64,000 nt of DNA from Isoetes taiwanensis. Taxonomy: Eukaryota > Streptophyta > Lycopodiopsida > Isoetales > Isoetaceae. The notes below the pieces were generated by a model that was not told the origin of the DNA, did not search any database, and saw only the letters and a list, made by a program, of their open reading frames with translations. Of the stretch, positions 10,092 through 19,026 are shown in pieces. Every line of letters begins with the position of its first letter. Positions within the stretch are counted from its first letter, which is position 1. The stretch is taken from contig JAJEKV010000051.1 in NCBI GenBank assembly GCA_021234155.1, forward strand, positions 6,980,761-7,044,760. Direction: 5' to 3'. Both the position numbers and the translations under genes were made by a program.

Positions 10092-10211
10092 TATAAATAG
10101 GACCCCATTTCTCACTTAGCATCCTAGAAGTTTGCTCCCGACCTTCTAGGCGATCTTCCACTCCCCGAGGCGCTTTTGCATCTGTTTGTTAGTCCAATCT
10201 CCTCTAGATCC
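10092..10211 (+). promoter_or_regulatory. Internal promoter of cassette 2
   Basis: TATAAATA at 10092-10099 inside CTATAAATAGG, then GAAGTTTGCTCCCG at 10127-10140 and a second shared motif YTTCYNAGGC just after it, as in cassette 1 (8352-8362). The ATG follows 120 bases after the TATA box. The downstream AATAAA at 11869 completes what looks like a self-contained transcription unit. Confidence 0.65.
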
Positions 10212-10454
10212 ATGGCAACTGCTGACTTTAGGCGATGGTACAGCGCCAGTGCCCATGCAGCTGAGACCGATGTCAATGCCATTTTCCAAGTTTTCCGGAA
10301 ACAGATAGATGTCCAAGCCACTCTGCAAGCAACCCCGGCCTACATGGAAGTCATGACCGAGTTCCAAGCTAGGGTAGGACCGTCCTTAGTACAGCTCCCC
10401 CCTTGTACATGCTATTTTGTTCCCAGGTCATCCCTCCAGGCAGCCTTTGGGTGA
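10212..10454 (+). CDS. Accessory frame at the head of cassette 2
   Basis: About 80 residues from the first ATG after the promoter with a Kozak-like ATCCATGGC context. It begins MATADFRRWYSASAHAAETD and is helical and mildly charged (VFRKQIDVQATL, AYMEVMTEFQ). No domain recognised. It overlaps the start of the larger frame that follows, so the two may belong to one ancestral gene, but no joining is attempted here. Confidence 0.4.
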   Translation: MATADFRRWYSASAHAAETDVNAIFQVFRKQIDVQATLQATPAYMEVMTEFQARVGPSLVQLPPCTCYFVPRSSLQAAFG

Positions 10455-10497
10455 TGTTCCCTATCTGACCAACAAGGCTCAGAGGTTGCCAGACTAC

Positions 10498-11730
10498 ATG
10501 GTCTTGACCGTTGATAGAACCAAGTATTTCTCCTACACCGCCGCCCTAGCAATCTTTCTTTCCCACCGTGCCCAGAACCCCATTGGGGAGACCTCTATTC
10601 CTCCCATGGATGTAGACCCCTTAGCCTCCTCAGCAGAAGGTCAGCTCTTTTTGCAGTACCAACAGGAGCAAGAAGGAAGAGCCGAAGGCGAGGAATCGGA
10701 TGACGAGGACTACGTCGAGCTCGACCCAGAAGAAGAGCGGCAGCTAGTAGAGCAGGAGTTACGGGACTTTGAACGAGACCGGCAGACCCTCAGGATCGCT
10801 CCCCCGCTTGGGCTAGGTATCACAAGCCTAGCCCCCATCATCATCGACGGCCAGGAGTACCTGCTCCTCAGTGACATCCAGAACCTCCCCGAATGCAGGG
10901 AAAGGGAGTACCGACTTGACGAGTTGCTGCATCTTCTGCGGCAACAACCAGATCTGGATGATTTCATCGTCCGGGAAGCTTCCGACTTCCCGATTCAGGT
11001 AAGGGAAGCCGACACCTACACCGGAGAGTCGACTTCAGACATCCAAGCCTACAACAGCATCCGGCAGATGATGGAAGCTCGGGACCTGCCAGCTGAAGAA
11101 GAGTTCTACGCCATCCAAGAACGGATAGGGATCCGTGGCAAGACCACAGACATTTTGATGCCGAGTTCGTCGACACCAGATTCCCCAGAGAGAAGAGGCG
11201 AGATCGACCTCAGGCGAATCACTTCAACAATAAGAGACTATGGGGAGATGACAGAGATTGACGTCGACGAATACGCAGGAAGACATAGAGCTGGTGGCCG
11301 ACCTGACGACGAATCAACAGCAGCAGGCAGGGACAGATCACTGAGGTACTACCTTCCACTACCGATGGACGGAAGAATAGCGGTCATACACCGCAAGTTC
11401 AGCCCAAGGGGCGAAGAAGGAGTGTTCATGCTCATCGCACTCTCCGGCTTTGGTAGGCATGCTCGACTGCTCCCAACGGTCGACCACGTCATCCTAGTCA
11501 AGAGAACGATGGCACTTGACCTCTTCGACTTCGCCATACCCTACCGACGACAGGGAAGACTAGCAGTGACCGCGGCCTACACTTCCGACCGCAGGGTAGA
11601 AGACTTGGTGCAAGCCTTGCAGGGCGGGACATCAACCAACATCCTCATGAACTTGGGACGCTCAGTAGGAACGGCCCAAGTTAAGAAGTTTCTTCAGGAT
11701 AACCCATCCTACCGGCGATTTCAAGAATAG
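10498..11730 (+). CDS. Accessory acidic protein of about 410 residues, unknown
   Basis: The longest unbroken frame of the element. I place the start at ATG 10498 (MVLTVDRTKYFSYTAALAIF); the frame is open further upstream to 10417 but without an ATG. Features in order: a folded-looking N-terminus, a very acidic segment (EGEESDDEDYVELDPEEE), a Glu/Arg-rich helix (LVEQELRDFERDRQTL), a hydrophobic beta-rich block (IIIDGQEYLLLSDIQNLPE), a helix-rich part, a Ser/Pro linker, and a C-terminal block (GVFMLIALSGFGRHARLLPTV) ending FLQDNPSYRRFQE. No membrane span, zinc finger, protease or RT motif. I do not recognise the family. That 410 codons stay open in an otherwise broken element suggests recent constraint or recent capture. 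Confidence 0.55.
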   Translation: MVLTVDRTKYFSYTAALAIFLSHRAQNPIGETSIPPMDVDPLASSAEGQLFLQYQQEQEGRAEGEESDDEDYVELDPEEERQLVEQELRDFERDRQTLRIAPPLGLGITSLAPIIIDGQEYLLLSDIQNLPECREREYRLDELLHLLRQQPDLDDFIVREASDFPIQVREADTYTGESTSDIQAYNSIRQMMEARDLPAEEEFYAIQERIGIRGKTTDILMPSSSTPDSPERRGEIDLRRITSTIRDYGEMTEIDVDEYAGRHRAGGRPDDESTAAGRDRSLRYYLPLPMDGRIAVIHRKFSPRGEEGVFMLIALSGFGRHARLLPTVDHVILVKRTMALDLFDFAIPYRRQGRLAVTAAYTSDRRVEDLVQALQGGTSTNILMNLGRSVGTAQVKKFLQDNPSYRRFQE

Positions 11731-11900
11731 TTAGACTCTTGATCCCGGAGGCATTGTATTTAAGATATTATACATATATAAATATAATTTCTTTTGCACT
11801 GTAAATGTTTTTGTTGATGTATCTTGTTCCACAACTATACCAACAAACACATATAATGCAATAGAACAAATAAAGCTAATCATAAGGCCATGATCTACTT
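11731..11900 (+). terminator. Probable poly-A region of cassette 2
   Basis: After the stop at 11728-11730 the sequence turns AT-rich with TATATAAATATAA and TTTTTGTTGATGTATCTTG (far-upstream-like) words, then AATAAA at 11869-11874. This order fits a plant polyadenylation region. Confidence 0.45.
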
Positions 11901-13130
11901 GTATATGCAGCTAGAGGTCCAGGCACAGCTGAACAAGAACGGCGAGCCCGTAGGGATGAACAGACTCCGCCCAGGCCGCACCCAGTAAGGAACTTATACG
12001 AGGAATTCGGCCCCATGACCCCTGAAGAAGAGATATCACAGATGAGAACAGACCTCGATCAGATAAAGGCCTTCTTGGCAATACAAGCAGGTGTTGGTCC
12101 AGATGGCAACGCCCAGTTGCCGCAAGCACCAGCCCGAAAGGCGGGAAAGAATAAGAGGAAGAGCAAGAGAATGAGGTCCCCCAGCACGGAATCCTCCGAC
12201 TCAAGCTCGGATTCAGACTATGATTCTGAGGAAGAGGCGTAAGTGTGCAGGACCGTAGGGATAGCAGACCCAAAGACACGAGGGCCCCTGATCATCGTAA
12301 GAAGGTAGATTCAAATACCTGGTAATGTATGGAAGGCCGAAAAGCTTGAGCAATTCTCAGCGACATGCCAGATTAGGCATGGAAGCAGAGGCTTGGCTAG
12401 ATGAGATTAGTGAGTATGGCAACGCTTATAGCATGAAGGACAAGGACAAAGGCAGACAACAGCTAACCTCAAGGGAGCAGCACGCATTTGGTGGAAGGGC
12501 TATGCCAAGGCCCATGGGTTGAACAGGGACAGTTGCAAGTTTAAGAAGTTTGCTAAGGCTTTCAAGCGCCATTATGTACCCACGGGAACATAAGTGTCAC
12601 ATGATGCAAAGTTTCAATCGATTGCAAAGAGGGCAACATGTCCAGACAAGAAGTACAAAATGGCTCAGGTTGTATGTGCCAAAATTGAGCGAATGCCACG
12701 CAGTAGAAGGGTACATCGAGGACTGAATGAGGAGATAAGGAAGCTGGTAAGGGCAATCAACCCTGACAAAGGTCGAGGCGTAATCCAAGGCAAATAAGCT
12801 TGCAAGGGGACGGGGGCCTCAAGAGAAAGTGGGCGAAACAGCAACACTTGTCATGATAAGGGCAAGGCAACAGAAGCTATAGCCCTAGAGCAAGCTAGCC
12901 CTGTGTCCAAAATAAGGCTCCATATAGCGGAAATTATGGGAAGCATCAAGAGAAGAAGCAGGTGTCCTTCAAGGACAAGCAAGAGGCGTCAAACTACTCC
13001 AAAGCAGAGGCGGTCCTTTTGCAAGCAATGCCCAAGGAGAAGAGGCAGGAGTGCATAGAGAAACAGCTTTGTTTCGGGTGCTTCCACCGGGCCACGTAAC
13101 ATCAAACCGCCCCCTTCATGAGTTCAAAGA
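11900..13130 (+). mobile_element. Element B gag region
   Basis: Pieces of a gag polyprotein. There is an N-terminal part with a helical segment (EEEISQMRTDLDQIKAFLAIQ), a basic run (KAGKNKRKSKRMR) and a Ser/Asp/Glu tail. Next is a retrotransposon gag core with EAEAWLDEI, then GLNEEIRKLVRAINP, and finally a zinc-knuckle-like LCFGCFHR near 13070. The same landmarks are seen in family A (GLNNNIKRLVRAINP, LCFRCFQPGHRTHNCP). Gag would form the virus-like particle. Broken. Confidence 0.65.
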
Positions 13131-13189
13131 TTAGCGGAGTTGGGTGGATGGGACACTGCCCCGACAACGACGGCCGGCGAGCCAAAGAC

Positions 13190-13700
13190 GCGACTTCATT
13201 CAGGGTGAGCGTCACATTTTTGCTGCCATAGATACAGAACAAGCAGAGAATCAGTATCAAGTAATCTCCACAATAGAGAAGGCCAAGGCCAAGTCATTCA
13301 TAATCCTGATAGACTCGGGAAGTAGCCACAACTTTGCATCCCCAAGAATGGTTGAGATGTTGAAGCTGAAACCGTTGAAGTCAAAGCCGAGACCCGTGGT
13401 GCTAGCAAACGGGGGAGTAAGGCACACGGCCGGCAAAAGGATAAAGTTCGACATTGATTTGCTGGGAATCAACATCCAGATGGGGGCAGAAGTAATGAAT
13501 ATTGGGAAGTATTATTTAATCATCGGAATGGAGTACCTTGATCCAGCAGGAGCCCTCATTGATTGTGGAAAGCAGAAGGTGACCCTCACAGCACCCAACG
13601 GCAAGATCATAGAGATCACAGGTAAAGAAGTTGTCCCAATCATGCAGTGTATGTCTAATAAGCGGCTGCTCAAGTGCATAAAGAGCGAGCAGGTAGCATA
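13190..13700 (+). mobile_element. Element B protease
   Basis: A retropepsin with the active-site box IDSGSSHNFASP near 13310-13345, followed by KSKPRPVVLANGG, FDIDLLGINIQMGAEVMNIGKYYLIIGMEYL and VPIMQCMS. This acts as an aspartic protease that cleaves the Gag-Pol polyprotein. The Asp-Ser-Gly triad is present. Confidence 0.8.
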
Positions 13701-13759
13701 TATCTTCAAGCTTGAGATCGAAGAGTCCGAGTCAGAAGAAAGCAAGGAAGATAAAGTGC

Positions 13760-15120
13760 TCAGCAAGTTGCCCAAGCAAATAGCTAAGTTGATCAAGGAG
13801 TTCCACGATCTCTTCCCAGATGAGATCGAGCATCTTCCTCCTTACAGGGGAGTCGAGTGTGAGATAGCACTCGAACCAGGTACGAAGCCGACAAGCAAGG
13901 CTCCATATGGAATGACGACGCAGGAAGGAGTTGCTCGACCTAGGCTTCATTAGACCTAGCGTCTCACCATTTGGGGCACCCATTCTTTTTGTGAAGAAGA
14001 AGGATGGCAGCTTGAGGATGTGCATAGATTACAGGCAGTTGAACAAGCACACCATCAAAAATAAGTATGCGCTCCCCAGATCGGATGACTTGATGGATCA
14101 GCTCCAAGGGGCAAAAGTCTTCTCCAAAATTGACCTAAGATCGGGCTATCATCAGATAAGGATCAAGGAAGAAGACATCCACAAAACCGCCTTCAGAACG
14201 CGGTATGGGCACTATGAGTTCACGGTAATGCCTTTCGGCTTATCGAACGCCCCAGCAACGTTCATGAGGCTCATGAACGACATCTTCAGGGAGTTCTTAG
14301 ATACTTTTGTGATAGTATTCTTTGACGATATTCTGGTGTATAGCAGATCCTTGGAAGAACACGTACAACACCTAAGGAGAGTGCTCGAGAAGTTAAGGAG
14401 GCACCAGTTGTACGCCAATTTGTCGAAGTGCCACTTCGCAACGGAGAAGGTGGAATACCTATGTCATATGATCTCAGCAGAAGGAATTTCGACGGATCCC
14501 GCCAAGATTAAAGCAGTCATACAGTGGCCGGCACCAAAGAATGTCCATGAGGTCAAAAGCTTTCTTGGCCTAGCAGGGTATTACAGGAAGTTTGTGAAGA
14601 ACTTTGCAACGATAGCGGCCCCGCTAACGGACTTGATGAGGGCGGAAAAAGTGAAAGATTGGACAGATCATTGGCACAAGAAAGCCCAAGCAGGGTTTGA
14701 ATTGTTGAAGGAAGCTTTGACAACCACCCCCGTCCTGACCCTGCCAGACCCAGAGAAGGACAAGCTTGTGGCGACAGACGCAAGTAAGATTGCCACAGGT
14801 GCAGTGCTCATGCAGGAAGAGCGGGTGGTAACTTACGATTCTAGGAAGATGAACGACGCCGAAACACGCTACCCGACGCACGATCAAGAATTGCTTGCAG
14901 TTTGTCAGGGCGCTAAGAATTTGGAGGCACTACCTGTTGGGGAGGAAGTTCCAGTTAGACACGGATCATCAAAGTCTCCAATATGTGTTCACGCAACCAC
15001 ATCTCAACCTGAGGCAGCGAAGGTGGATGGAGTTCCTCGAAGAATATGACTTTGATATAGTCTATAAGCCGGGGGAGCTGAATGTGGTAGCAGATGCGCT
15101 TTCAAGGCATCCTTTGACAA
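13760..15120 (+). mobile_element. Element B reverse transcriptase and RNase H
   Basis: The RT starts in the linker PPYRGVECEIALEPG, continues with the fingers motif [25 protein letters not shown], then [25 protein letters not shown] and the catalytic FFDDILVYS near 14310. The connection has [12 protein letters not shown]. RNase H follows with [14 protein letters not shown] and [11 protein letters not shown], then HPLTTR after the [10 protein letters not shown] box. All are standard Ty3/gypsy landmarks with about the expected spacing. Confidence 0.85.
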
Positions 15121-15299
15121 CAAGAGTACACTGCAATGCAATTTCGACGCTCACCAGCGACTTTGGTAAGAAGATCGAAGAAACCTTGCCGACAGATGCA
15201 GACTTCAAGGAAGTGTGGGCGAGCTTGTGCAAGGAGGCAAGAACTAAAAAGGAGAGGGAGACCTTCAAGAATTTTAAGAAGGAAGATAACCTTTTGTAT

Positions 15300-16300
15300 C
15301 ATAAGAACAAGTTGTGTGTGCCGGAATCATCAGGGGTGAGGAAGTTGATTCTACACGACACCCACAACAGTCCAATAGCTGGCCACGCAGGATTTATGAA
15401 GACATATTTCAAAGTGCGCAACAGCTATTATTGGCCAGGAATGAAGAAGCAGGTGGCTCGCTACATCAAAGAGTGTCAGCTGTGTCAGCAGACGAAGGCA
15501 GAGCAGCTTTGAATTCTAGGAGCATTGGAACCTTTAGCGGTGCCGAACGCTAAGTGGGAGGTCATCAGCATGGACTTCATAACAGGGCTCCCGAGGACAG
15601 TAAGAGGGAAAGATGCCTTGATGGTTGTGGTCGACAAGTTGTCGAAGATGGCACACTTTATGCCTTATAGGACCACCGACACAGCTATGGATACAACGAA
15701 GCTCTTCACCAAGGAAATCTTCAGGCTCCATGGCATGCCAAGGGAGATCATCTCCGACAACCCGAAGTTCATGAGTGCCTTTTGGCAAGACCTCTTTGCG
15801 ACGATTCAGACGAAGCTGTCCATGAGCACGGCCTATCATCCCCAGACGGATGTGCAAACAGAGCAGACCAACAGGATTTTGGAGGATATGCTACGAAACT
15901 ATGTTTGGAACAAGCAGAGTATGTGGGAAGAGTATATTCACTTGGTGGAGTTTGCGTATAATAGCACCAAGCAGGAATCATCCCAAATGTCGCCGTTTAT
16001 GATCAACTACGGCTACCAATGTCTAACTCCAGACACTTGGCACAATCCTGTGTCAAAAGTAGAGGTTTCGCAGCAAATGTTGGCCGACATGCAGCAGCTG
16101 GTAGAAGAGGTCCGAGGATATCTTCTTGCAGCAAGGAGTCGACAAAAGAGCGTCGCTGACAAGCATCGGACGATCAGAGAGTTCCAAGTTGGCGACAACG
16201 TTTGGCTCAAGATCAAAGTGAAGCAGGCAAAGCTCCGCATCGGAAATTGTAAGAAGCTTGCTCCAAGGGAGGTAACCAATCCTACAAGTTAGAGTTGCCA
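15300..16300 (+). mobile_element. Element B integrase
   Basis: The HHCC zinc domain reads [18 protein letters not shown] and CQLCQQTKA near 15355-15500. The catalytic core has [48 protein letters not shown] and an EQTNRILEDMLR block with the Glu of the DDE triad. After it comes the C-terminal beta domain VGDNVWLKIKV. Inserts the cDNA into the genome in live elements. Here it is part of a broken pol. Confidence 0.85.
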
Positions 16301-16309
16301 GCACACCTA

Positions 16310-16525
16310 AAGATTCATAAAGTCTTCCACGTGAGTTTACTGAAGAAGCATACTCCCAAGCCAGACGAAGTCTTGGACACTCCAACGCTGTTGGAAATGA
16401 CAGAAGAGCAGCTGGAGATAGTTCCAGAATTGATTCTTGATAAAGCCTTTAAGAAAACAAGGAGATCAGAGTTTCTCCAATATTTGGTCAAGTGGAAACA
16501 CTTGCCGGTGGAAGACGCGACATAG
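16310..16525 (+). mobile_element. Element B chromodomain
   Basis: Follows the integrase: KVFHVSLLKKHTPKPDEVLD, then KTRRSEFLQYLVKWKHLPVEDAT with the aromatic cage positions Tyr and Trp. It aligns with the family A chromodomain at 5843-6138. Combined with the H3-tail frame at 8404, the same element holds both a candidate histone-tail reader and a candidate histone-tail mimic. Confidence 0.8.
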
Positions 16526-17429
16526 GTACTTAAGAAGGATCTAAATTTAGATTAATTCATGTGTAGTTAAGATTAATCTACGCATGCAACCTATGCTAGA
16601 TATGGGTTGCATGCATTGTTACCGATGATGGGACCACTACGGTGATCTCTAGGATGTGGTGTAATGTCATTGTAGGCATGACCGCAGTTTTGCTTGGATA
16701 GTAGATTAAAGTCTACTTCCGTCCCACGGAAGTAGATGACCTCGAGATATAAGAGGCCATTCAGGCATGCATTGATAGGAAAGCACCTCTAGTCAATGCC
16801 TACGGGGAGGACCCTATCCTTCACGCCCCAAATACGGGAAGGACCCTATCCTCCACGCTTGGGCAACTAAAGGTGTAGGCATGAGCGTCATACAGGTATT
16901 ATAGGGCGCTGTCTCCACGGCCACGATGGAAGAAGCATCCTCTTCCTACGCCGGGAGATTAATCATGCATCCATGTAGATAGATGGGGTGGTCCCCTTAT
17001 AACCATAATTTTATTAATAATTAAAATGGTACTAATGTAGTGTCGACCTGCAGGCCAATAGAGCGCTCCGGAGGGCAAGGAGGTCGAGCTACAAAGACTT
17101 GCAACACAAATTTTGTTGGAATGTGTTGCAAGGAATGAAGAGTACCTCGAAGCATAATTGTATATGAAACTGTTAAATTTTGATAAATTAAAATGTGTGA
17201 TAAGTGAAACTAATAAGTACCTTGTTTTAATGAAGTTACGAATTGATAAGTTATTTGATAATGTAATGACGTAATAATGTTTTAAAAATATTACTTTAAG
17301 GTAATCCTAATAATTGTGTAAGTATAATAGTAATATATATGCATGCATCAAGTTGATTGCAGGTTAGGAAATTCCCAAGGTGGGGAGACCCACGATGCTG
17401 CGGACAGCATCATTTCAAGGTGGGGAGAA
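16526..17429 (+). other. Element B 3' non-coding tail and polypurine tract
   Basis: No frame of note. It contains two strong hairpins: GCATGCAACC / GGTTGCATGC (16582-16591 with 16605-16614), and TCTACTTCCGT / ACGGAAGTAGA (16712-16722 with 16726-16736, loop CCC). A direct repeat of GGACCCTATCCT with a CACG follow-up occurs at about 16810 and 16850. The stretch 16550-17040 has no homology in family A and may be a small insertion. AT-rich sequence follows, and AAGGTGGGGAGA occurs twice near 17379 and 17418; the second directly precedes the LTR as the polypurine tract. Confidence 0.6.
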
Positions 17430-19021
17430 TGTGACGTTCCAGCACAGTATACGGTCCCAGGACGTATACTGTACTGCCTCGTCACGCGTACACGCCATCC
17501 CGACTGACGTGTATGCCGATGTGTAGCCAAGCAAGTAGCGCCCTAGGGGGCAACTTGCAAGGTGTGTGCATTTATTTATGTGCACATTTACCCATGTGCA
17601 CATTTATCCAAGTGTACACACTTACCCATGTGGACACTTTATGCCACCTAGTTAATAAAGGCAAGTGGGCCATACCCAATTATCCCACATGCTTAAAGGG
17701 ATAATGGGAAACCCTAGCCCTAACCCCTTGTCTATTTAGGTAAAGGAAACCCTAACTTGCTATTTTCGTCCATAGCATTCGAGGTCTCTGTTTTGCTTGC
17801 TCCAGGAGCCAAACCCGCCTCCCAAACTCTGTCTGAGTGATCTAGCTCATCAGTTTTCCCTTCTAGCTTCATCTTCTAGCAGTTCAGCAGGATGGTCGAG
17901 TTCAGAGCAGGAGGAGCGAGCCAAGGATCAGGTATTTTGTCTATTTAATAGCCTAAACCGTCTCCCAGGCATTGAATAAGTAGGTTTAGCCTATTAAATT
18001 GCCCATAGCAGCCATCTAGATCCCTAGATATCGAGCCCTAACTAAAGAACCTAACTCTGTGATTTAGATTAGATCTTGTTCCTTAGTTCTTCTGTGATGT
18101 GTATGACGATGTATCTCTGTGGACTCATTGTATTGGGAAGGGGGGTAGAGACCTTAAAGCCTGGTAGTTGATGCTCCTAGCTAGCCTCTTTAGCACACTG
18201 TAAATTCGGCCTGTGTACAAGAACCACACCTGGTTGTGGGTGAAGGGGCCAGATTGGCTCATAAGGAGGTTCATGTCCTGACTCATGATCACGTCCCTCT
18301 GGTAGTAAGGCCTATCGGGGACTATTTTGCACTAGACCTAATGCACTGCCACTGCGTGAGGGCTTTGCATGGGTTCGATACTCTTGGGGCGGTGTACACC
18401 TTCCATGGAGTTCAAATCGAGTATGGACAGTGGCCCTCTAGTCACATTGAGTCAGCATGTAGATCTCTGGTGGGAGTGATCCCTACCTGCCCCATCGGAA
18501 CTGGGGAGATGCAACCCAGGAGTAGCCCCTTTGGCTATGCATCCGGAGGGCTACAGTCAGGTCCCAACACTTTTCAACCTACTCTGCAAAGTGTGCACAG
18601 GAGGGGCGGATGGAGTGGACTACCCTAAGCTATGTTCTTATGCCAGCCAAATTCATTGCCATGAATTCTGTCTGCAAAGACCTCTGGAGACCCAAGCCGT
18701 CGGTCATCCCCTTCGAGTCTGAGCCTTGGGTAGGATCTCCACATGTGATGTATTGATCTCTTTCTATGCAGATATGTGATGAGCCATCCTTCGAAATGGT
18801 TATGTGATGTTGTTATTGTATACTGACATGTATGTTTACGCTTCCGCAGCTAGGTAGGCCCTGAGGGAGACAGGGTAAAATGACCATTTCATTCTTCCCA
18901 CTGGAACTCATCAAGGTTGCAGTGATACGTGGAGGGCCCTGTATCAGTATGGAGCTGGTATGGGGGATGAACTCCTGTTTGTATACGGTGAGTGCACCGT
19001 ATATGAGTAGGGGACGTCACA
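17430..19021 (+). repeat. 3' LTR of element B
   Basis: Starts TGTGACGTTCCAGC and ends GGGGACGTCACA, so it has TG...CA ends with an extended 7-base inverted end (TGTGACG / CGTCACA). Matches 6144-7728 throughout. Followed by the CATGG duplication at 19022-19026. Confidence 0.9.
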
Positions 19022-19026
19022 CATGG
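19022..19026. repeat. Target-site duplication CATGG, right copy
   Basis: Second copy of the five bases at 6139-6143. The family A reading resumes immediately after it. Confidence 0.85.

Larger units (their letters stand above)
6144..19021 (+). mobile_element. Element B: 12.9 kb chromovirus with extra gene cassettes
   Basis: A Ty3/gypsy chromovirus on the plus strand. It has two LTRs of about 1.59 kb, a tRNA-Met-like primer site, two accessory cassettes (7900-11900), gag (about 11900-13130), pol in the order protease, RT, RNase H, integrase and chromodomain (about 13190-16525), a 0.9 kb non-coding tail, a polypurine tract and the 3' LTR. Flanking CATGG duplications show both ends are original. 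LTR divergence of about 4 percent by eye suggests insertion on the order of one to a few million years ago, depending on the rate used. It is broken, with roughly ten interruptions in gag-pol, so it is a fossil. The extra 4 kb between leader and gag is unusual for a chromovirus; upstream extra frames are known mainly from Tat/Ogre elements. Confidence 0.9.

Noticed and set aside
17042-17055. GTCGACCTGCAGGC resembles a cloning-vector polylinker
   Set aside because: Only 14 bases match and the next bases differ. The flanks are ordinary element B tail sequence.
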